Shown: piece after piece, positions 41,171 to 54,051 of the stretch | Layout of the letters: the number at the start of each line of letters is the position of its first letter | Numbering within the stretch: the stretch's first letter is position 1 | Source of the DNA: Hyaloperonospora brassicae | Lineage: Eukaryota > Oomycota > Peronosporomycetes > Peronosporales > Peronosporaceae | Assembly (NCBI GenBank): GCA_947650285.1 | Contig: CANTFL010000042.1 | Coordinates: 120,550-184,549 of the forward strand | DNA length: 64,000 bases | Direction: 5' to 3' | Notes under the pieces: model-generated | The model's input: the letters and a program-made list of their open reading frames with translations, nothing else | Told to the model about the DNA's origin: nothing | Database searches by the model: none | Made by a program: the position numbers and the translations under genes

Positions 41171-43493
41171 CTTCTGAGGCCTCTGGATTTTACCGTGAGT
41201 GCACTGGCGAAGATGTCAAGATCAAGCAAGTACCTGGGATCGTAGTGTCAGCGACAGAGGGATCGGCGCAGACACGCAGAAGCACAAGATCCTCCGATCA
41301 TCAGTGTTTTGGAAGGGGCTCTGATGAAATGAAAATCAAAGAGGACAATCGAGTGATCAATCCGAGAGATAAACCTCAATTCCCTCCTAGGGTCCTTTCG
41401 GGGGCCACCGCAGATCGCTTTGCAAAGAGCGATCTGCTGGATGAAAATCCTAGAGTGAAAACCTAATCGGCGAAAGCCAAACCCTATTCCTTCGTCGATA
41501 GGTTGCCCGACCTCAAGCCGAGGAGCTCAATCGCGAGATCGATCGCATTGGAACGATCCACGATGAGATCGGTGGGATCAGATGTCAAATATCGACAGAT
41601 CGGCAGAATTGTGCAATCGAAGATCGTTGTCGAAGAGGAATACGATGAAACGCCAGATAAGATCGCGATGCCGAAGACGGAATACAACCCAGTGAAGATC
41701 GCGTTCAGATACAAGAAGAAGACGAATGAAGCGCGGGAGCGTGCGAAATGGCAGTATTGTTATGGTCATTTGGAGACACTATTCAAGACGGATCCAGTGT
41801 TCAAGATATTAAGGCCCAAGTTGATCGGTCCTCTGGACAAGCCGATCTCGGTCCCACCTCCGGGGACCAACAAAGTTGACGAGATCAATTTGATTTTGCA
41901 GATGTTGGATGACATGGGTGTCTGCCCTAACGCTTTTGATGGAGATGAACTGCTGAGCTGCAGCTTGGAACAGTTGAAGAACGCGGCGAACGAGTTTGTG
42001 GAGATCATGATAATGTTGGTGGGCAAAGCCAACGCTCCTGAAGACAAGCTCGAGACACCTTTTGATTCGCTTCAGGAACACGCCGTGGGATCGCCCCGCT
42101 ACGCCTCGGACGACTCCGAGAGCGAGTCAGATGGATCCATCAGCATTCGTCGAATGTCGTTAGGACCGTCTGGCGGTATGTTCCTAAAGGACAAGATCGG
42201 CCAAGCCAAGATCGACGCCTTTAAAGGACAAGCCAAGAGCGACATGCCACAGAGATCGGCTGGTACCCGTACTAGGCTGAATGATCAAGAAGAGGGCGAT
42301 CTAAGCCGGCACTTCAATGCAGCCATGAGGAAGTACGAGGTGGATCAACGTACAGCTCAGCGAATGACTCGACAGCCGACCCACTACCCAGGTCGCCGTG
42401 CCTTTTTCCATCCCTCGCTCGAAAGCCATGGCATGCCGGATGTGGAGATGGAATCGGTGAAGTCGGACACTTACCAGCAGATCCATCAAGAGGCGGAATA
42501 CGACCCGGACGATTTATGGATGCCTGAACCACGGCGCCCTCAAGTAGCCTCGACCGGTGTGACTGCCGGAGGGGGAAACATCACGCAGAGGATCAGAATC
42601 TCATCGATTTCTGAACTGAAAGAATTCTCAGGGAAGGATCGGGAGGTAGACAAAGCACGAACCTGGATCGGTAAATTGAAGTCAGCGTTCCTCCGGGATC
42701 AAGCACCGGACGAAGAGAGATGTCTGGTTTTCGGTGATCTCATGGTGGGCCCCGCCCGTTATTGGTACCGACAGCTGAGTAGATCGACGAGATTCAATTG
42801 GAAGGAGTTGATGAACAGCTTTCTTGTGGAATATGCGGGACACGGGATGTCCGCGAGCCGACAGTATTACCACGCAAAGAAGCGATCGGAGGAAGACCCT
42901 TTGCAGTACCTGTATCGGCTTAATGTGATGGGAATGGAAGCGAAGATACCGGCGATGACTGGATTGCCAGCTGCGCGCAAGGAACATGTCAACCATTTCA
43001 TTGACACTTTGGACGACCCCGATCTGTCCAATCAATTGCTACTGCTGAATATAGAAGACACGGAGGCCATGCAAAAGACACTGCATGGATATCAACAAGA
43101 AAGATCGCGTCAAGGGAAAGTGATGATGGGATCTTCCAAGTTCAGACAGAAGGGAACTCAGGGTCCAGCGCTGCCTAAGCCTGCGCGAGCGGTAAGGATG
43201 ATCCGTACTGAGGACGTCAGCAGCGAGTCAGGATCGGACACCTACGGATCGGATTCGGAAGATCGATTGAGATCGGTCCCCGTGGCTGCTACTACGGATC
43301 GGCACCCATCCCCCAATGACGTTACGGCATACGCGAGATCGGTCGACCCGAACGTTCGTCGAGATTACCAAGATCGCAATATGTCATCGAAGCCGTGTAC
43401 TTATTGCGGATCGAACAAGCATGTAGATCTCGGTTGCTGGAAGAGGCTCACGTGTCAGAAGTGTGGGCGTAAAGGACACCCCTCTGACAATTG

Positions 43494-43500
43494 TTTTTTG
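43494..43500 (+). promoter_or_regulatory. Possible -1 frameshift heptamer T_TTT_TTG
   Basis: The heptamer is in the correct phase for a -1 slip in the Gag frame. The -1 frame reads on for about 45 codons with a zinc-knuckle-like motif, whereas the 0 frame ends in 22 codons without family features. A one-base deletion in the T-run is the plain alternative. Confidence 0.35.
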
Positions 43501-43849
43501 TGTGTCGTGCCTGCGATGAGATGCATGACCCGGGGAAATGTCCCATGGAGGAGTTCTACAACATGATCCGCCAGTGGTACGTCCCAAACAAGCATGCGGG
43601 GATGCTGCCAGAGAAGGCCGAGAAGATGATAAACTAGAACGCTCGCCAGGTTGGAAGCTGGTACGAGCCGAGCGTTCTAGGATCTGCATTATTGCATACG
43701 TGGAGAAAAAGAAGACAGATCGCGAGAGTAAGCAGGATACAGATATGGAAACAAACATATCTCGTTCGAAGTCAGAACGTGTTGCTTCCGTCTCCAGTCT
43801 GAAGAGGATCGACGAGTACTCGAGATCCGAACCAACTATGTAGATCGAG

Positions 43850-44296
43850 CACGCTTACGGTATATCTCGCGGATACTGGAAGCATTACTCGCCGGGAAGT
43901 GGTTCAAACAGGCGAAAGCTGTTGGCAAGATCAACAACGTGAAAGCGACTCTGCTGTTTTGAATCTGGTGCTGAAGTGTCGATCATTGACACCACCTTTG
44001 CTCGTAAGGTCGGTTGTCACATCGACGAAAGTCAACGACAAGAATGTATCGGGATTGGAGAAACCCCGTACATGACGACGGGACGTACCAAGATTAAAAT
44101 AACTCTCGCGGGATCGCTGGTATACGTTTTCAATGTGTGGGTAGGCGATCTGGCAGGGCAAAAAGCGATTCTGGGCATGACCGTTATGATGCCTGCCGGA
44201 GTGCGGCTCGATCTAGCCGATGGCGCGCTATGTCTACCAGCAGAAATCCGTATTCATCTCGCAGGACGTCGCCCCGCGTACGGATCGAAGATTTAA
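43850..44296 (+). pseudogene. Gypsy B protease region
   Basis: The frame from about 43,950 reads ESGAEVSIIDTTFARKVG, then AILGMTVMMPAG, typical of retropepsin-like Gypsy proteases. The catalytic Asp of DSGA is replaced by Glu (GAA) and an extra T just before it breaks the frame with the upstream residues, so it should be inactive. Confidence 0.7.
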
Positions 44297-44350
44297 CGTG
44301 TAACGGCGAAGTAACAACATGTAGCGATCCCGGTCGGAGAGTCAAGGGAA

Positions 44351-47300
44351 GTGAAGATCGGGATCGGAGGGGCTAAGATGAAGTTGTGGGTCACTAGAGG
44401 ACCAGACTGGGTCCCCACGGTGAACTTGGGGTTGGCTGAGACGGAATACCTGCAGATGACCAACATTGGCGACCATGAGATCATACTTCCCACCCACACT
44501 ATATTAGGCTTGTGGACCGAAGGCGATATGGTACCACGAACTCAAGGTTTCGTGACGGTCGGATCGGGGAAGTACAAGGAGTGTCAAACTCTGGCGTATG
44601 AGGCTACAACGGATCGAGTGAATGAACCCCCAAAAGAACAGATCGTACCACTGGTAGATCGCCCTACGTATGTCACTCCCAAATGCATCATGAAACGTCA
44701 GTCCGACGCGTTAAAGGACATACCTCCAGCGATTTCCATGATAACGCAGCAAGTCGGCGATGAAGAATCGCAAAAGACAGATGTTGGGGTTGCGAGGGAA
44801 GTAATGGTCAACTGAGCCGAACTAGCGTGGGTGGATAGCGATCATGAAATCGAAGTTCAACAGGCTACGAAGGGAGATCGCGATACAGATTCCGACTGGC
44901 TACGTGACAGATCGTCTCTATCGAAGGCCGAACCGACTGATAAACTGCTGAATTTGAACCAGCCGGGAGTGATGAAAGAGCCCAAGGAGGAAGCAATTTT
45001 AGAGACTGAAGATGCCGAGATCGCGGGAACACCAGTTTACTACCACGAGAGCGGAGATTTGTTTGCTGAAGATATCGAGCAGCACATGGCAGTACTACCA
45101 GAAATGTCGGCGACTACAGAAGAAGTGACGATTGAAGACATTCAGATCGGAGATCCAAATGTGCCTCTCACCACAGAAACATCGGCTCAGATTGCTGATC
45201 TGGAAGAGCCGTCACCTTCTCATAGGAAAAATAATGATCTACCACCAGCAGCACGAGGAGCGATCTGTGATATTGATGTCGGTGGGGCAGCACCGATAGC
45301 ACAAAGAGTCCGCCCGGTCGCGCCGAAATATCGGGAGAAGTTGTCGGATCTCATCAAAGGGCTGTTAGCGGCCAAGATCGTTCATCCATCCACGTCATCT
45401 TGGGAGTCTCCGATAGTGGTGATCATCAAGAAGAAGGGAGTGGACATTCGCATTTGCATTGATTATCGAAGAGTGAATAAGCTGACACGCCTGATGGTGT
45501 ATCCCATGCCGTTGATCAGCGATATGCTGGAAGACCTGGATAAAGCCCTATGGTACTGTTCGTTAGACATGGCTAGTGGATTCTGGGTCGTAGAAATGAC
45601 CGAACGAGCAAAACTGATATCAGCGTTTGTCACGCCGTTTGGTCTTTTCGAGTGGTTGCGAATGCCTTTTGGGCTTAAGAAAGCGCCCCATATCTACCAA
45701 CGTCTGGTCGACATAGCGCTGTATGGATACCTCCAGATCGGCCAGAGATCCACCTCTGATGACCCGATCGACGTGTTCAAGGACGGCGAACCTGAGACAG
45801 ATCGGCGATCTTCTATACTGAGACGCCGATCTTACATCGACGACATTCTCATACCAGCCACCTCATGGGAATCTCTGTACGCGAAAGTAGAGCGATTACT
45901 GGAAGCATATGATAAGTGGAATTTATCTATCAGTCTCACAAAGCGTTTTTGGGAGTGCCGTAAAGTCGATTATTTAGGACATCGAGTGTCTGTGGATGGT
46001 CTGGAGGCTCAGCCCAAGAACTTGGAGTCGTTGATCAAAATCCCGTTCCCTAGCACGCTACGAGCTATGCAATCTTTTCTCGGGATCTTAAACTACTACC
46101 GTCGCTTCATTGAGGATTTCGCGTTGTATGCCGCGGTATTGTATGAGTTAAGAGAATCGGATTTCTTCGAGACCGGCGGATCTCAGCTTGCAGCAGGTGA
46201 CGAATGGTCGACCGAGGGTCGATGGACGGAGGCCAAGGTTGCTTTCACTATGCTAAAGGCTAAGATAGCTACAGCTCCCATGCTCAACACTTCGACCCAG
46301 ATCGCCCTCCCGTGATCGTAATCTATGCTAGCAAGTGGGCTGTTTCAGCGGCCCTGATACAAGAGTACGATGGCGTGTATCATCCGGTGACGTTTACAAG
46401 CCGCACGTTGAAGCCCAATGAGCTTAACTACGAAACGGTGGAAAAAGAAGTGCTGGCGCTACTTCGTATCTTGGATGTATGCTATACTACGCTTGCCTCG
46501 CGGGAGATCACTGTGCTGACCCGACATTCTACGTTAGCGTGGTTGATGCAATCTCGAGGACTCAACGGGAGATTAGGACGGTGGGCTGCTTTGTTGTCAA
46601 ACTGGACTATGGAGGTGAAGAAATGTGAGCGAGGAGAGGAAAAAATACTGGGTATGTTGGCAGCGAGTATCATCCCAAGAGACGAAATAGAAGAGATGCT
46701 GATCGCGATCTCCCCACGTAAAGACTGCCGACTCAAAGTATCGATGCCTCCTCCAACGGTGGAAGCAGATGAGGAGTTGCTGGTGGCCAGCTTCGATGGA
46801 TCGGCGAGGATAAAAAAGAAAGGAGGGTCGTACAGTGCGGTGATATGGAGGTTACCCGAGTGGACGATCGTGGCAGCAGAATCGAGATATGCTCACAATC
46901 TGACTGTGAATGAAGAAGAGTATAATGGCTTGCTACTGTGCTTTGAGTTACTCGCCGATCTGGACAGGGGGCGAGTAATTCTGTGTGGAGATTCCAATTT
47001 GGTGATTCGACAGATGCGCGGTGAGATCGACTGCAAGGCACCGGGCCTTCAACTCCTAGGGCAAAAAGCGTTGGTGAAGCTGCGATCATGGCCTAGTAAC
47101 GAATTTCTACATATGAAGCGAGAGTGGAACCAAAGCGTGGATTGCCTGGCCAGCACCTCTGCAGAACGAAAAGGGAAGAATTGTTGAAGCTGAAGAAGAT
47201 CGGCAAGATCTGATGACTCTGAGCCGGCTCGATGAATTGTTGAAGCCCAAGCAAGATGGTCAGTTGATGCGGATAGCTGCGATCACGAGATTGGCCGGGA

Positions 47301-48217
47301 GGATACGTCATGAACCTGAAGTGGTACAGGAGGAGATAGTACAGAGGATTAGGATACAACGGATTGTCCAAGCTCAAGATGAAGAGTGTTGGATTGTCAA
47401 TCTCAAGAAGTATCTAAGTGGCGATGTATCAACCTTGGACGCGGGAGAGGTGAAGATGTGTGCAAAACTGGCGCCAGAATACGAGATCGATGAGAACGGT
47501 CTGCTATTTTTCTGCCCCATGGCGAAAAGAGAGTCATAAGATCGCGATGGTTTGATGCGGTTGGTGATCCCTGAGATGTTGCAACAGGATTTTTTGCATC
47601 ACCATCATACGAGTCTGGAAGAAGACCATCAGGGTAGCGGTAGAACTTATCAGAGGATCAGATTGCGATTCCATAGGAGAGAATTGTATCGAAGTGTGCA
47701 GCGATATGTAGGTGAGTGTGCCGATTGTGCAACGGGAAAAGGAAGTCCGATGTTTCATGGGAGATTACCCGGTAATATACAAGCAACCTATCCTTTCCAG
47801 ATCATCACAATGGATCATATACCGTCGTTGCCCAAGTCTATCAAGGGTAATACCGATCTGCTTATTTGGGTGGATCTCTTCTCGGGATATGTGATTGCAA
47901 AGGCTAGCTCATCACGAACAGCACAAACAATAGCTGAGAATTACGAAGAATGTGTGTTTCGGCGCTTCGGAGCTAGCGAGGATATCGGACACGATCGAGA
48001 ACCGGGATTTATGAACGATTTTTTTCGAGCCTTCAGTCGGATCGTAGGACAAAAACAGCGTGCTACCATGGCCTACAGGCCACAAGCAAATGGAACAGCC
48101 GAACGAATGGTGCAAACCTTGACGAATTCGCTCAAGATGTCCGCGGCTGAAGTGGGCCAACGGGACTGGGATGAGTATGCTGAGCGACTCACATTTGCAA
48201 TTAACACCGCACAACAT
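44351..48217 (+). pseudogene. Gypsy B pol: RT, RNase H, second RNase H, integrase
   Basis: A pre-RT segment (44,351-44,815) ends at TGA. A long frame (44,831-46,315) follows, with RT motifs CIDYRRVNKLT, SLDMASGFW, MPFGLKKAP and YIDD at 45,833-45,844; about 30 extra residues lie before YIDD. After a frame change, RNase H (46,312-46,680) and a second RNase H-like domain (ASFDGSARIKKKGG, CGDSNLVIRQMRG; about 46,771-47,187) follow. Integrase pieces are at 47,213-47,539 and 47,552-48,217 (CADCATGKG, TMDHIPSLP, ANGTAERM). The integrase is cut at 48,217 after FAINTA by an antisense LTR fragment. Dual RNase H domains occur in other Gypsy lineages such as plant Tat. Confidence 0.9.
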
Positions 48218-48596
48218 CCCCACTTCCAGATCGGTCCATAATTAACCTAAATCAGTACTCCCTTTGGGAGACCCGTAGAGAGTGTCACCGGTCTGCAGGA
48301 TGTTACACCTTCGTCACAGAGTCACATCAAATCACATCGCCTGATCTCAGATCCTTGTCCCAGATCGCTCCATGGAAATCGTCCTGACTGTCGTCTTGTC
48401 CCAGATCACCCCGTCTCATATCGTTCCATACCCATCATTCTGACGACAGTTGGATCGGATCGCCGATCCTGTTTAGATCGCCTTCCGTCTCCTTATTGGA
48501 TCGCGAAGTCCCATGGCCTCATTTTTCACTAGTAAGTGGCGTCCCAAATGTGTAGCCACCGATCCTCGTACAAAATTTGATAGTAACTTCACCACA
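48218..48596 (-). repeat. Antisense Gypsy B LTR fragment inside integrase
   Basis: Matches 40,428-40,806, the end of the antisense LTR, in the same orientation. It joins the integrase coding sequence at 48,217 and a sense LTR piece at 48,597. Confidence 0.85.
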
Positions 48597-49831
48597 GTAC
48601 TGTGTGTTACCAACAATCTCTAATTGGACATCAGATCGGTCATGTTCCCTGCTGGTTATGGATATATCGATGATGGAGCGATTGTATGATGATGTATATG
48701 CTTGTTGGAGATCCATGAGTGATGTCCCAAAAGTTCAGACCGAAAGAGCCAGTAGAAGCCGGTCGAAGTGACGTCGCAAAACGGATTGAGACACGTTCCA
48801 CATCTTGGATACTATTTTGGACTTTTCGGTACCAATATTGGGTATTTGGTACCGCATTTGTAATTTGGTCTCTTTTTTGCGTCTAGGTAAGATATCGGGA
48901 GTATTGGCGCTATCTTTGGAGTACAGGTCACGAAATTTCGACACGTGTTCACGAGGGCGGTCAAGCTTTAAGGTGATATCGGTTTGTGGAGTGACCTACG
49001 GTTGGGAATAGGCTCAAGGATAGGATGGATATTAATTTGGTTGGATAATAAACAGTTACCGTTTTGCACAAATAAAGCACGTCGCAGACTTCTCTTCCGG
49101 GCAGGATATTTGGCCTCCCGTGGATCAAGAGACGTCACCGCGCCGTGTTTTGTGCACTCACTTTTGATTGTTTGGCCAAGGTGGGGTTAAGGTAACTCAA
49201 CTCAAATCAACTCAAACTGCTAGAGTAGCAGCAAACAACGGTAGAGAAAAAGGATTTGGTTACGAAATCGCGAGACGGCTCAAGTGGTCAAAAGATCTGG
49301 ACAAGGCGTTCAAGACAATACCGAGCAAGACCAAAGCGATCTACCGGACAGATCGGCGTGTTTCATCTTGGCGAAACAAGAAACGATCCGTCCATATTGC
49401 GCACTTCCAACAAGATCGGCCAATCCGAACGCAAGATCGACGCAAGACTATCATGTGCTGAGAGAAGATTTCCGCACAGCGAAGATTCGGATCCCGAAGA
49501 CAAATCGAGATTGGTGTGATTCAAGATCGAGATCGCGACATCTCCAAATAGAGATCGCAGCGACTCAAGATCAGGATCGCATAACCCCGTTCGTGGTGTG
49601 AAGATTTCCGAGCCGGAAGCAAACGATCAACCCCAAACCCTCAGCGAGATCGACATCTCCCAAGGGTATTACGAAGAGCTCAAGCCAGCCCAACCGACGG
49701 GTACACAAGGTGAGCACAAGGTTATACAGCAAGGCACGGATCGGAGTACCCCCTCCGTGAGTCGGCAAGTCTGGGCAAGTGGAAGATCGACACTCACTAA
49801 AGTAAATTTGTGAGATCGACTTCACCACAAT
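48597..49831 (+). repeat. Gypsy B sense LTR, 5'-truncated
   Basis: Reverse complement of about 39,071-40,300. Ends GATCGACTTCACCACA at 49,831. The missing first part of the LTR is represented, inverted, by the fragment at 48,218-48,596. Confidence 0.85.
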
Positions 49832-50632
49832 GTTGCTGTTGTCGATAAACGAGACTGGGATGAGTATGGTGAGCGGCTTACATTTGCAATTACCACCGCA
49901 TAAGATCGGATCCGGGGGGTGCATAATTCTATAAGATTCATAGGTGGGATCCGCGATCGACGTTAGAAGCTACGTTATTAGTGGGGAACACGAGGACAAG
50001 AGATCGCGATCCGAAGCGGTGGAGATATAGTATCCAAAGAAAATATCAGCGAGCTCGATCCGCAGTGAACGATCAACTACGAGCTGCGATCCAAGAGAGG
50101 GCAGATCGACATAACGAAGATTTGGAGCAACACGAGATCGAAATGGGGACGCAAGTTTGGCTATACTTAGATCAAGTCAAGGAAGGATACGCGAAGAAGC
50201 TAGCACATATGTGGCATGGCCCATTACGAGTTGCGGACATATGCGGATATCACGCGGTGAAGTTGGAGATCGCCGAAACCCCATATCGAATATTTACGAT
50301 TGTGCATCTATCAAAGCTAAAAATAGTAAAGACGTCCCCGAACGGCCAAAAGGACAGCTGAAAATAGATGAAGCAGATCGCTTAGACTTTGATGAAGCTC
50401 TGCTACCAGAAAACAGTAGGTAGGGCGATCTCGAAGAGGGAGAATATGAAGTAGAAGAAATATTGGACGTGCGATCTGGTAGGAAAACCCGCTATGGGCA
50501 AGTACACCGACAGTTTCTAGTAAAGTGGAAGGGAAATCCCGATTTAAGTTGGGTGGATGAGGCCGATCTGAGTTGTGGAGAGATCTTGCAAGAGTTCGAG
50601 CGGGATCAGGTGAGTCGGAAACGTTTGAAGTG
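49832..50632 (+). pseudogene. Gypsy B integrase C-terminus and chromodomain, right arm
   Basis: A partial repeat of the integrase end (RDWDEY at about 49,855, also present at 48,160) is followed by stops, an open frame 49,981-50,361 (MWHGPLRVADICGY, VHLSKLKIV), an overlapping frame to 50,423 and, after a TAG, a chromodomain (EYEVEEILDVRSGRK, FLVKWKGNPDLSW) ending at TGA about 50,632. Differs from the left arm by single substitutions. Confidence 0.8.
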
Positions 50633-51241
50633 ATGGAATCGCATGAAAGCTAGTCGGACGAACCTTAACGGTTGGGACAAGGTGTGCGGGGTGGTAGTAC
50701 ATGCTGGTGGATGGGGTTGCAAGGTGTGCTAGACGGTAGCACATGCGGGTGGATGGGGTTGCAAGATGTGCTAGGAGGTAGTCAATGCTAGTGGGGGGAG
50801 GTGTGTGTGTGAGTATGGAGACACTCCAGTAAATTACCTAACCGAATGATATGGATTAAGGAAGACTAGTGGTTGTGGAGGTTGAAAAGAATGAATTGTC
50901 ATAGAAAACGGTTGAAAGACATACGTCATGGAGAAATATGATCGGTCTCGAACACCGATCTGGAGTTAAGACGATATATCAGCCTTGAACTTGTTCTGGA
51001 GACGAGGAATTTGCGATACCGGATGGTCCCAATAACCGTTGCGGAGCTGGTTGCGCCAAGGATCCTCGCGGTCGTCTATTTCCAAAGACTCTGGCAAGTC
51101 TGATGGGTCGGCATTATGTTTCAATCCGAATAACTAAACTCGCTCTCATGCATGTGCGGGTAATGAAAAAAAATCGAGCAAGATATCCAGATCGCAATGT
51201 CCGTCGATCATGCAGCGGAGTATCGTCCTCAAGAAATACTT

Positions 51242-53962
51242 TTAACGCCCTCCAAAACGAGATAGACGCTGTTTACGCTGACGCCAAAACGTTAGCAGGA
51301 ACCGATCAGATCGTCGTTGATCCGGTGAGATCGGTAAAGCGTGCGTAGATTCCCACAGCGCTTGGCGATGACTGGAATCCAGCTCCCGATAACGAGTGCC
51401 CGTGTCCCGATACCATCTGGTTCGGGAAAACGAGATCGGTTTCACGGGGATCACGATGTCATCCTAGAAAGATCGGGCGTATAGAGCCTCAATGTGTCGC
51501 CGCGAGATAAGCCCAGACGTCCAAGTCCCCGTATCTGGGGCCCGTCCGTGAGAGTGAAGGAAAATAAGAAATTTCTGGGCTTGGAGTACTGGTGGAAAAA
51601 CAACTCAATCGACATCGTCCTCATGCAAACTATCGCGATCCGCGAGACTGACCAAAGAGCGATCTCAGAAGCGAATCCGTGGGAAGGATACAGATAATGA
51701 GTAATCCACTGATCCCGTGGTTGCTGAAGTGGTTGGAGATTTTCAAAGTCGGTATTCGCGAGGACTTCGTTAGCCACTTGGCGCACCGGAATGGTGATGA
51801 TGTTGTCGCTATCAAACAAACAGCTGGTCGGAAGTGCAGTAAATTCATGGGGCAAACTAACAGAGACGGTCTCGCTGGGTGCTTCTCCCGGCAACGACAT
51901 ACCACATCTCCAGAGTCATCATCATCCGAATGTCAATTACAGGATCAGTAGCAACCGAAGTAGTCGAATAAGTGAGATAAAAAGGCTCCGGCTCGCTCGT
52001 TGAAGGCAGACGCGATAGTGCTTGGACGAGCACAGTTGTCACGGACGGAGTGGAATCTGTTGTAGTAGCGGCTGAGGGGTCTGGAGCTGCAAAAAAATCG
52101 TCCGATCGCGTTTGACGACGAGCGGCCGATCTGGATGGGGACATAGCAGACCGAGTCAGATCATCCGAGCTAGAGTCAGACTCGGTCAGCTCCCCACTTC
52201 CCAATCCAGTCCCAGAAGCCGCATACGGAGGCGAAGAAGAATAAGAATTGGATGAAGGCGCTGGTGTTGTCGATCTGGGAAGTTCTTGGAGGGTGTTATG
52301 GGTTTCAACGATAATAATCGGGTGCCCGCTCGGGGTATAGAGAGATCCCTGGACCGCGATCTCGGCTAAACACGCTGACGCTTGGCTGGTGTAGCAGGCG
52401 ATGTCGGTCGGGTTTACGGGTATGTGATCCGGCCCCCCGTACTGCCGAAGCAGGGGCCGAATCTACCGGAGTATCATCTCTGGGGGTCGGCTTGGGGGTC
52501 ACCGCAGACTACTAGGACCCGGGTATGGAAATGTTCAGTGTGTCGAGAAGCGCACAATGTTCTGCCACGGCCCGATCCCGATCTTGCTCCGCCACCGCCA
52601 AGCGGTCGTATACCGCAAGATGGTCTGCAAGCTGACGACGGAGGTTGACATTCTCGACCTGCGATTGCGTCAGCTGACCTTCCAAAAAACCCAAGTAATT
52701 CACTTGCTGTACGAGATTGCTGATTGCAGTTAAACCCTCTTCGATATCCGCTTACGACTGACCCAGTTCCACCTTCAACTTGGAAACTTTCGCGCTGAGT
52801 AGGGGCTTCTCGGAGGCCAACTGGCCACGCTGCTGTCGGAGGATATCACTATACGCTTGGAGTGAGCGGACCTGCACCTTCAAGGTGTACATATGCTGTT
52901 CTAAGCGAATCAGGTCTTGATCGCTGGCACATAACAACTCATTCAACCGAAGGATCGTCGCCGACTGATCTCGACGGGTCCGCAGAGCTATCTGACAGTC
53001 TCTCAGGGAATATACGGCGTCGACATATCGGCCTTGCATTAATGCGTACCGACGCTGAACGAAAGAGACAAAGGGGGCTTCCGATCTATACAGAGAGTCG
53101 ATCTCTTCTTGCAAGGGATCTCCTCGCGCAACAGCTTCTCGGTTCGACTGCTGAAGCGCGTGAATGGTTTCCGATTGTCTGCAGAAGGTGGCCTTTCGAT
53201 CCCATAAATACGAGATAGTCGCCAACGTATATCGGATGTCATCTGCGGAAATTCTCGGTGATGTCCACAATTGGAGTGGACCCACGAAGAGACCCACTAG
53301 TGGCCAGAATGTCGGATTCAAATGCGCCAAGAAGAGCTGACGATGTGAGAGGTGCGATCGAATCCGGCGGGCGGTCTGGCGATCCCATGAGAATCGGTAA
53401 CAATCCGGCTGGAATGGGATAGTTTGCAACCTCGGGTTGATCAGGGGCCGTTGTAGTATGCCTTCCATGATCTGACAATCTAGCCAGCGGATCTTGGTCT
53501 GGAGACATATACCCTGTTAGGCTTTGATCCGGCAATCTCACATGGATGGGAGGCGATCCGGTCGGCCCGAGATGACTTGGGGGCCCGGGCCGATCCAGAA
53601 ATGCGGTAGCACGTTCCCCTTGATTAGTCGATATGGGTGACAAAGACGATTGGGACGGACCGAGATGACTTGGGGACCCAGGCCGATCTGGGTAACAAAG
53701 GCGATTGGACCGGACCGAGATGACTTGGGGACCCATGCCGATCCGGATCTACGAAAGCACGTTCCCCTTGATCGGTAGATCTGGTCAACGGAGTCGATAC
53801 GGCCGAATCAAGATGTCTTGGGGACCTAGGCCGATCCGAAATAATGGGAGCATGCTCCCCGTGATCTGGCGATCCGGACGGCCGATCTCGATCCGGAGAC
53901 AGAACCACAGTAGAACCATCCGAGGAGATTGGCGAAGTGGGGAGAAGCGTCGGGGAGGTCAT
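51242..53962 (-). pseudogene. Antisense ORF of Gypsy B, right arm
   Basis: Inverse copy of 34,936-37,657. The central 238-codon coiled-coil frame (52,752-53,468) appears identical at the protein level, and so do the frame breaks. Small differences exist in the 5' part (53,239-53,736), where the GSPSHLGP repeats are arranged in a longer open frame than in the left arm. Confidence 0.6.
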
Positions 53963-54051
53963 GGGATGGACTTGAGTGCTTGGAACGAAGTTGATGTGTG
54001 ACTGGACTGAAGCCGATTGTTGCCCGAACGGACTTCAGTACTGGGGGCGGT

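Larger units (their letters stand above)
41152..43637 (+). pseudogene. Gypsy B Gag
   Basis: Starts MVRVPGASEASG (the equivalent minus-strand start in the third element is at 62,272) and has one TAA at 41,464-41,466. The rest is a single long frame to 43,566. Features: an acidic/Ser region, a Gag domain at about 42,600-43,100 (RTWIGKLKSAFLRD, FGDLMVGPARYWYRQL), and two zinc knuckles (CTYCGSNKHVDLGC, CQKCGRKGHPSDNC) at about 43,399-43,495. Directly after the second knuckle a T-run (43,494-43,500) marks a shift to the -1 frame, which supplies a third Cys/His motif (CRACDEMHDPGKC) and ends at TAG 43,635-43,637. Apart from the TAA it is well preserved. Confidence 0.88.
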
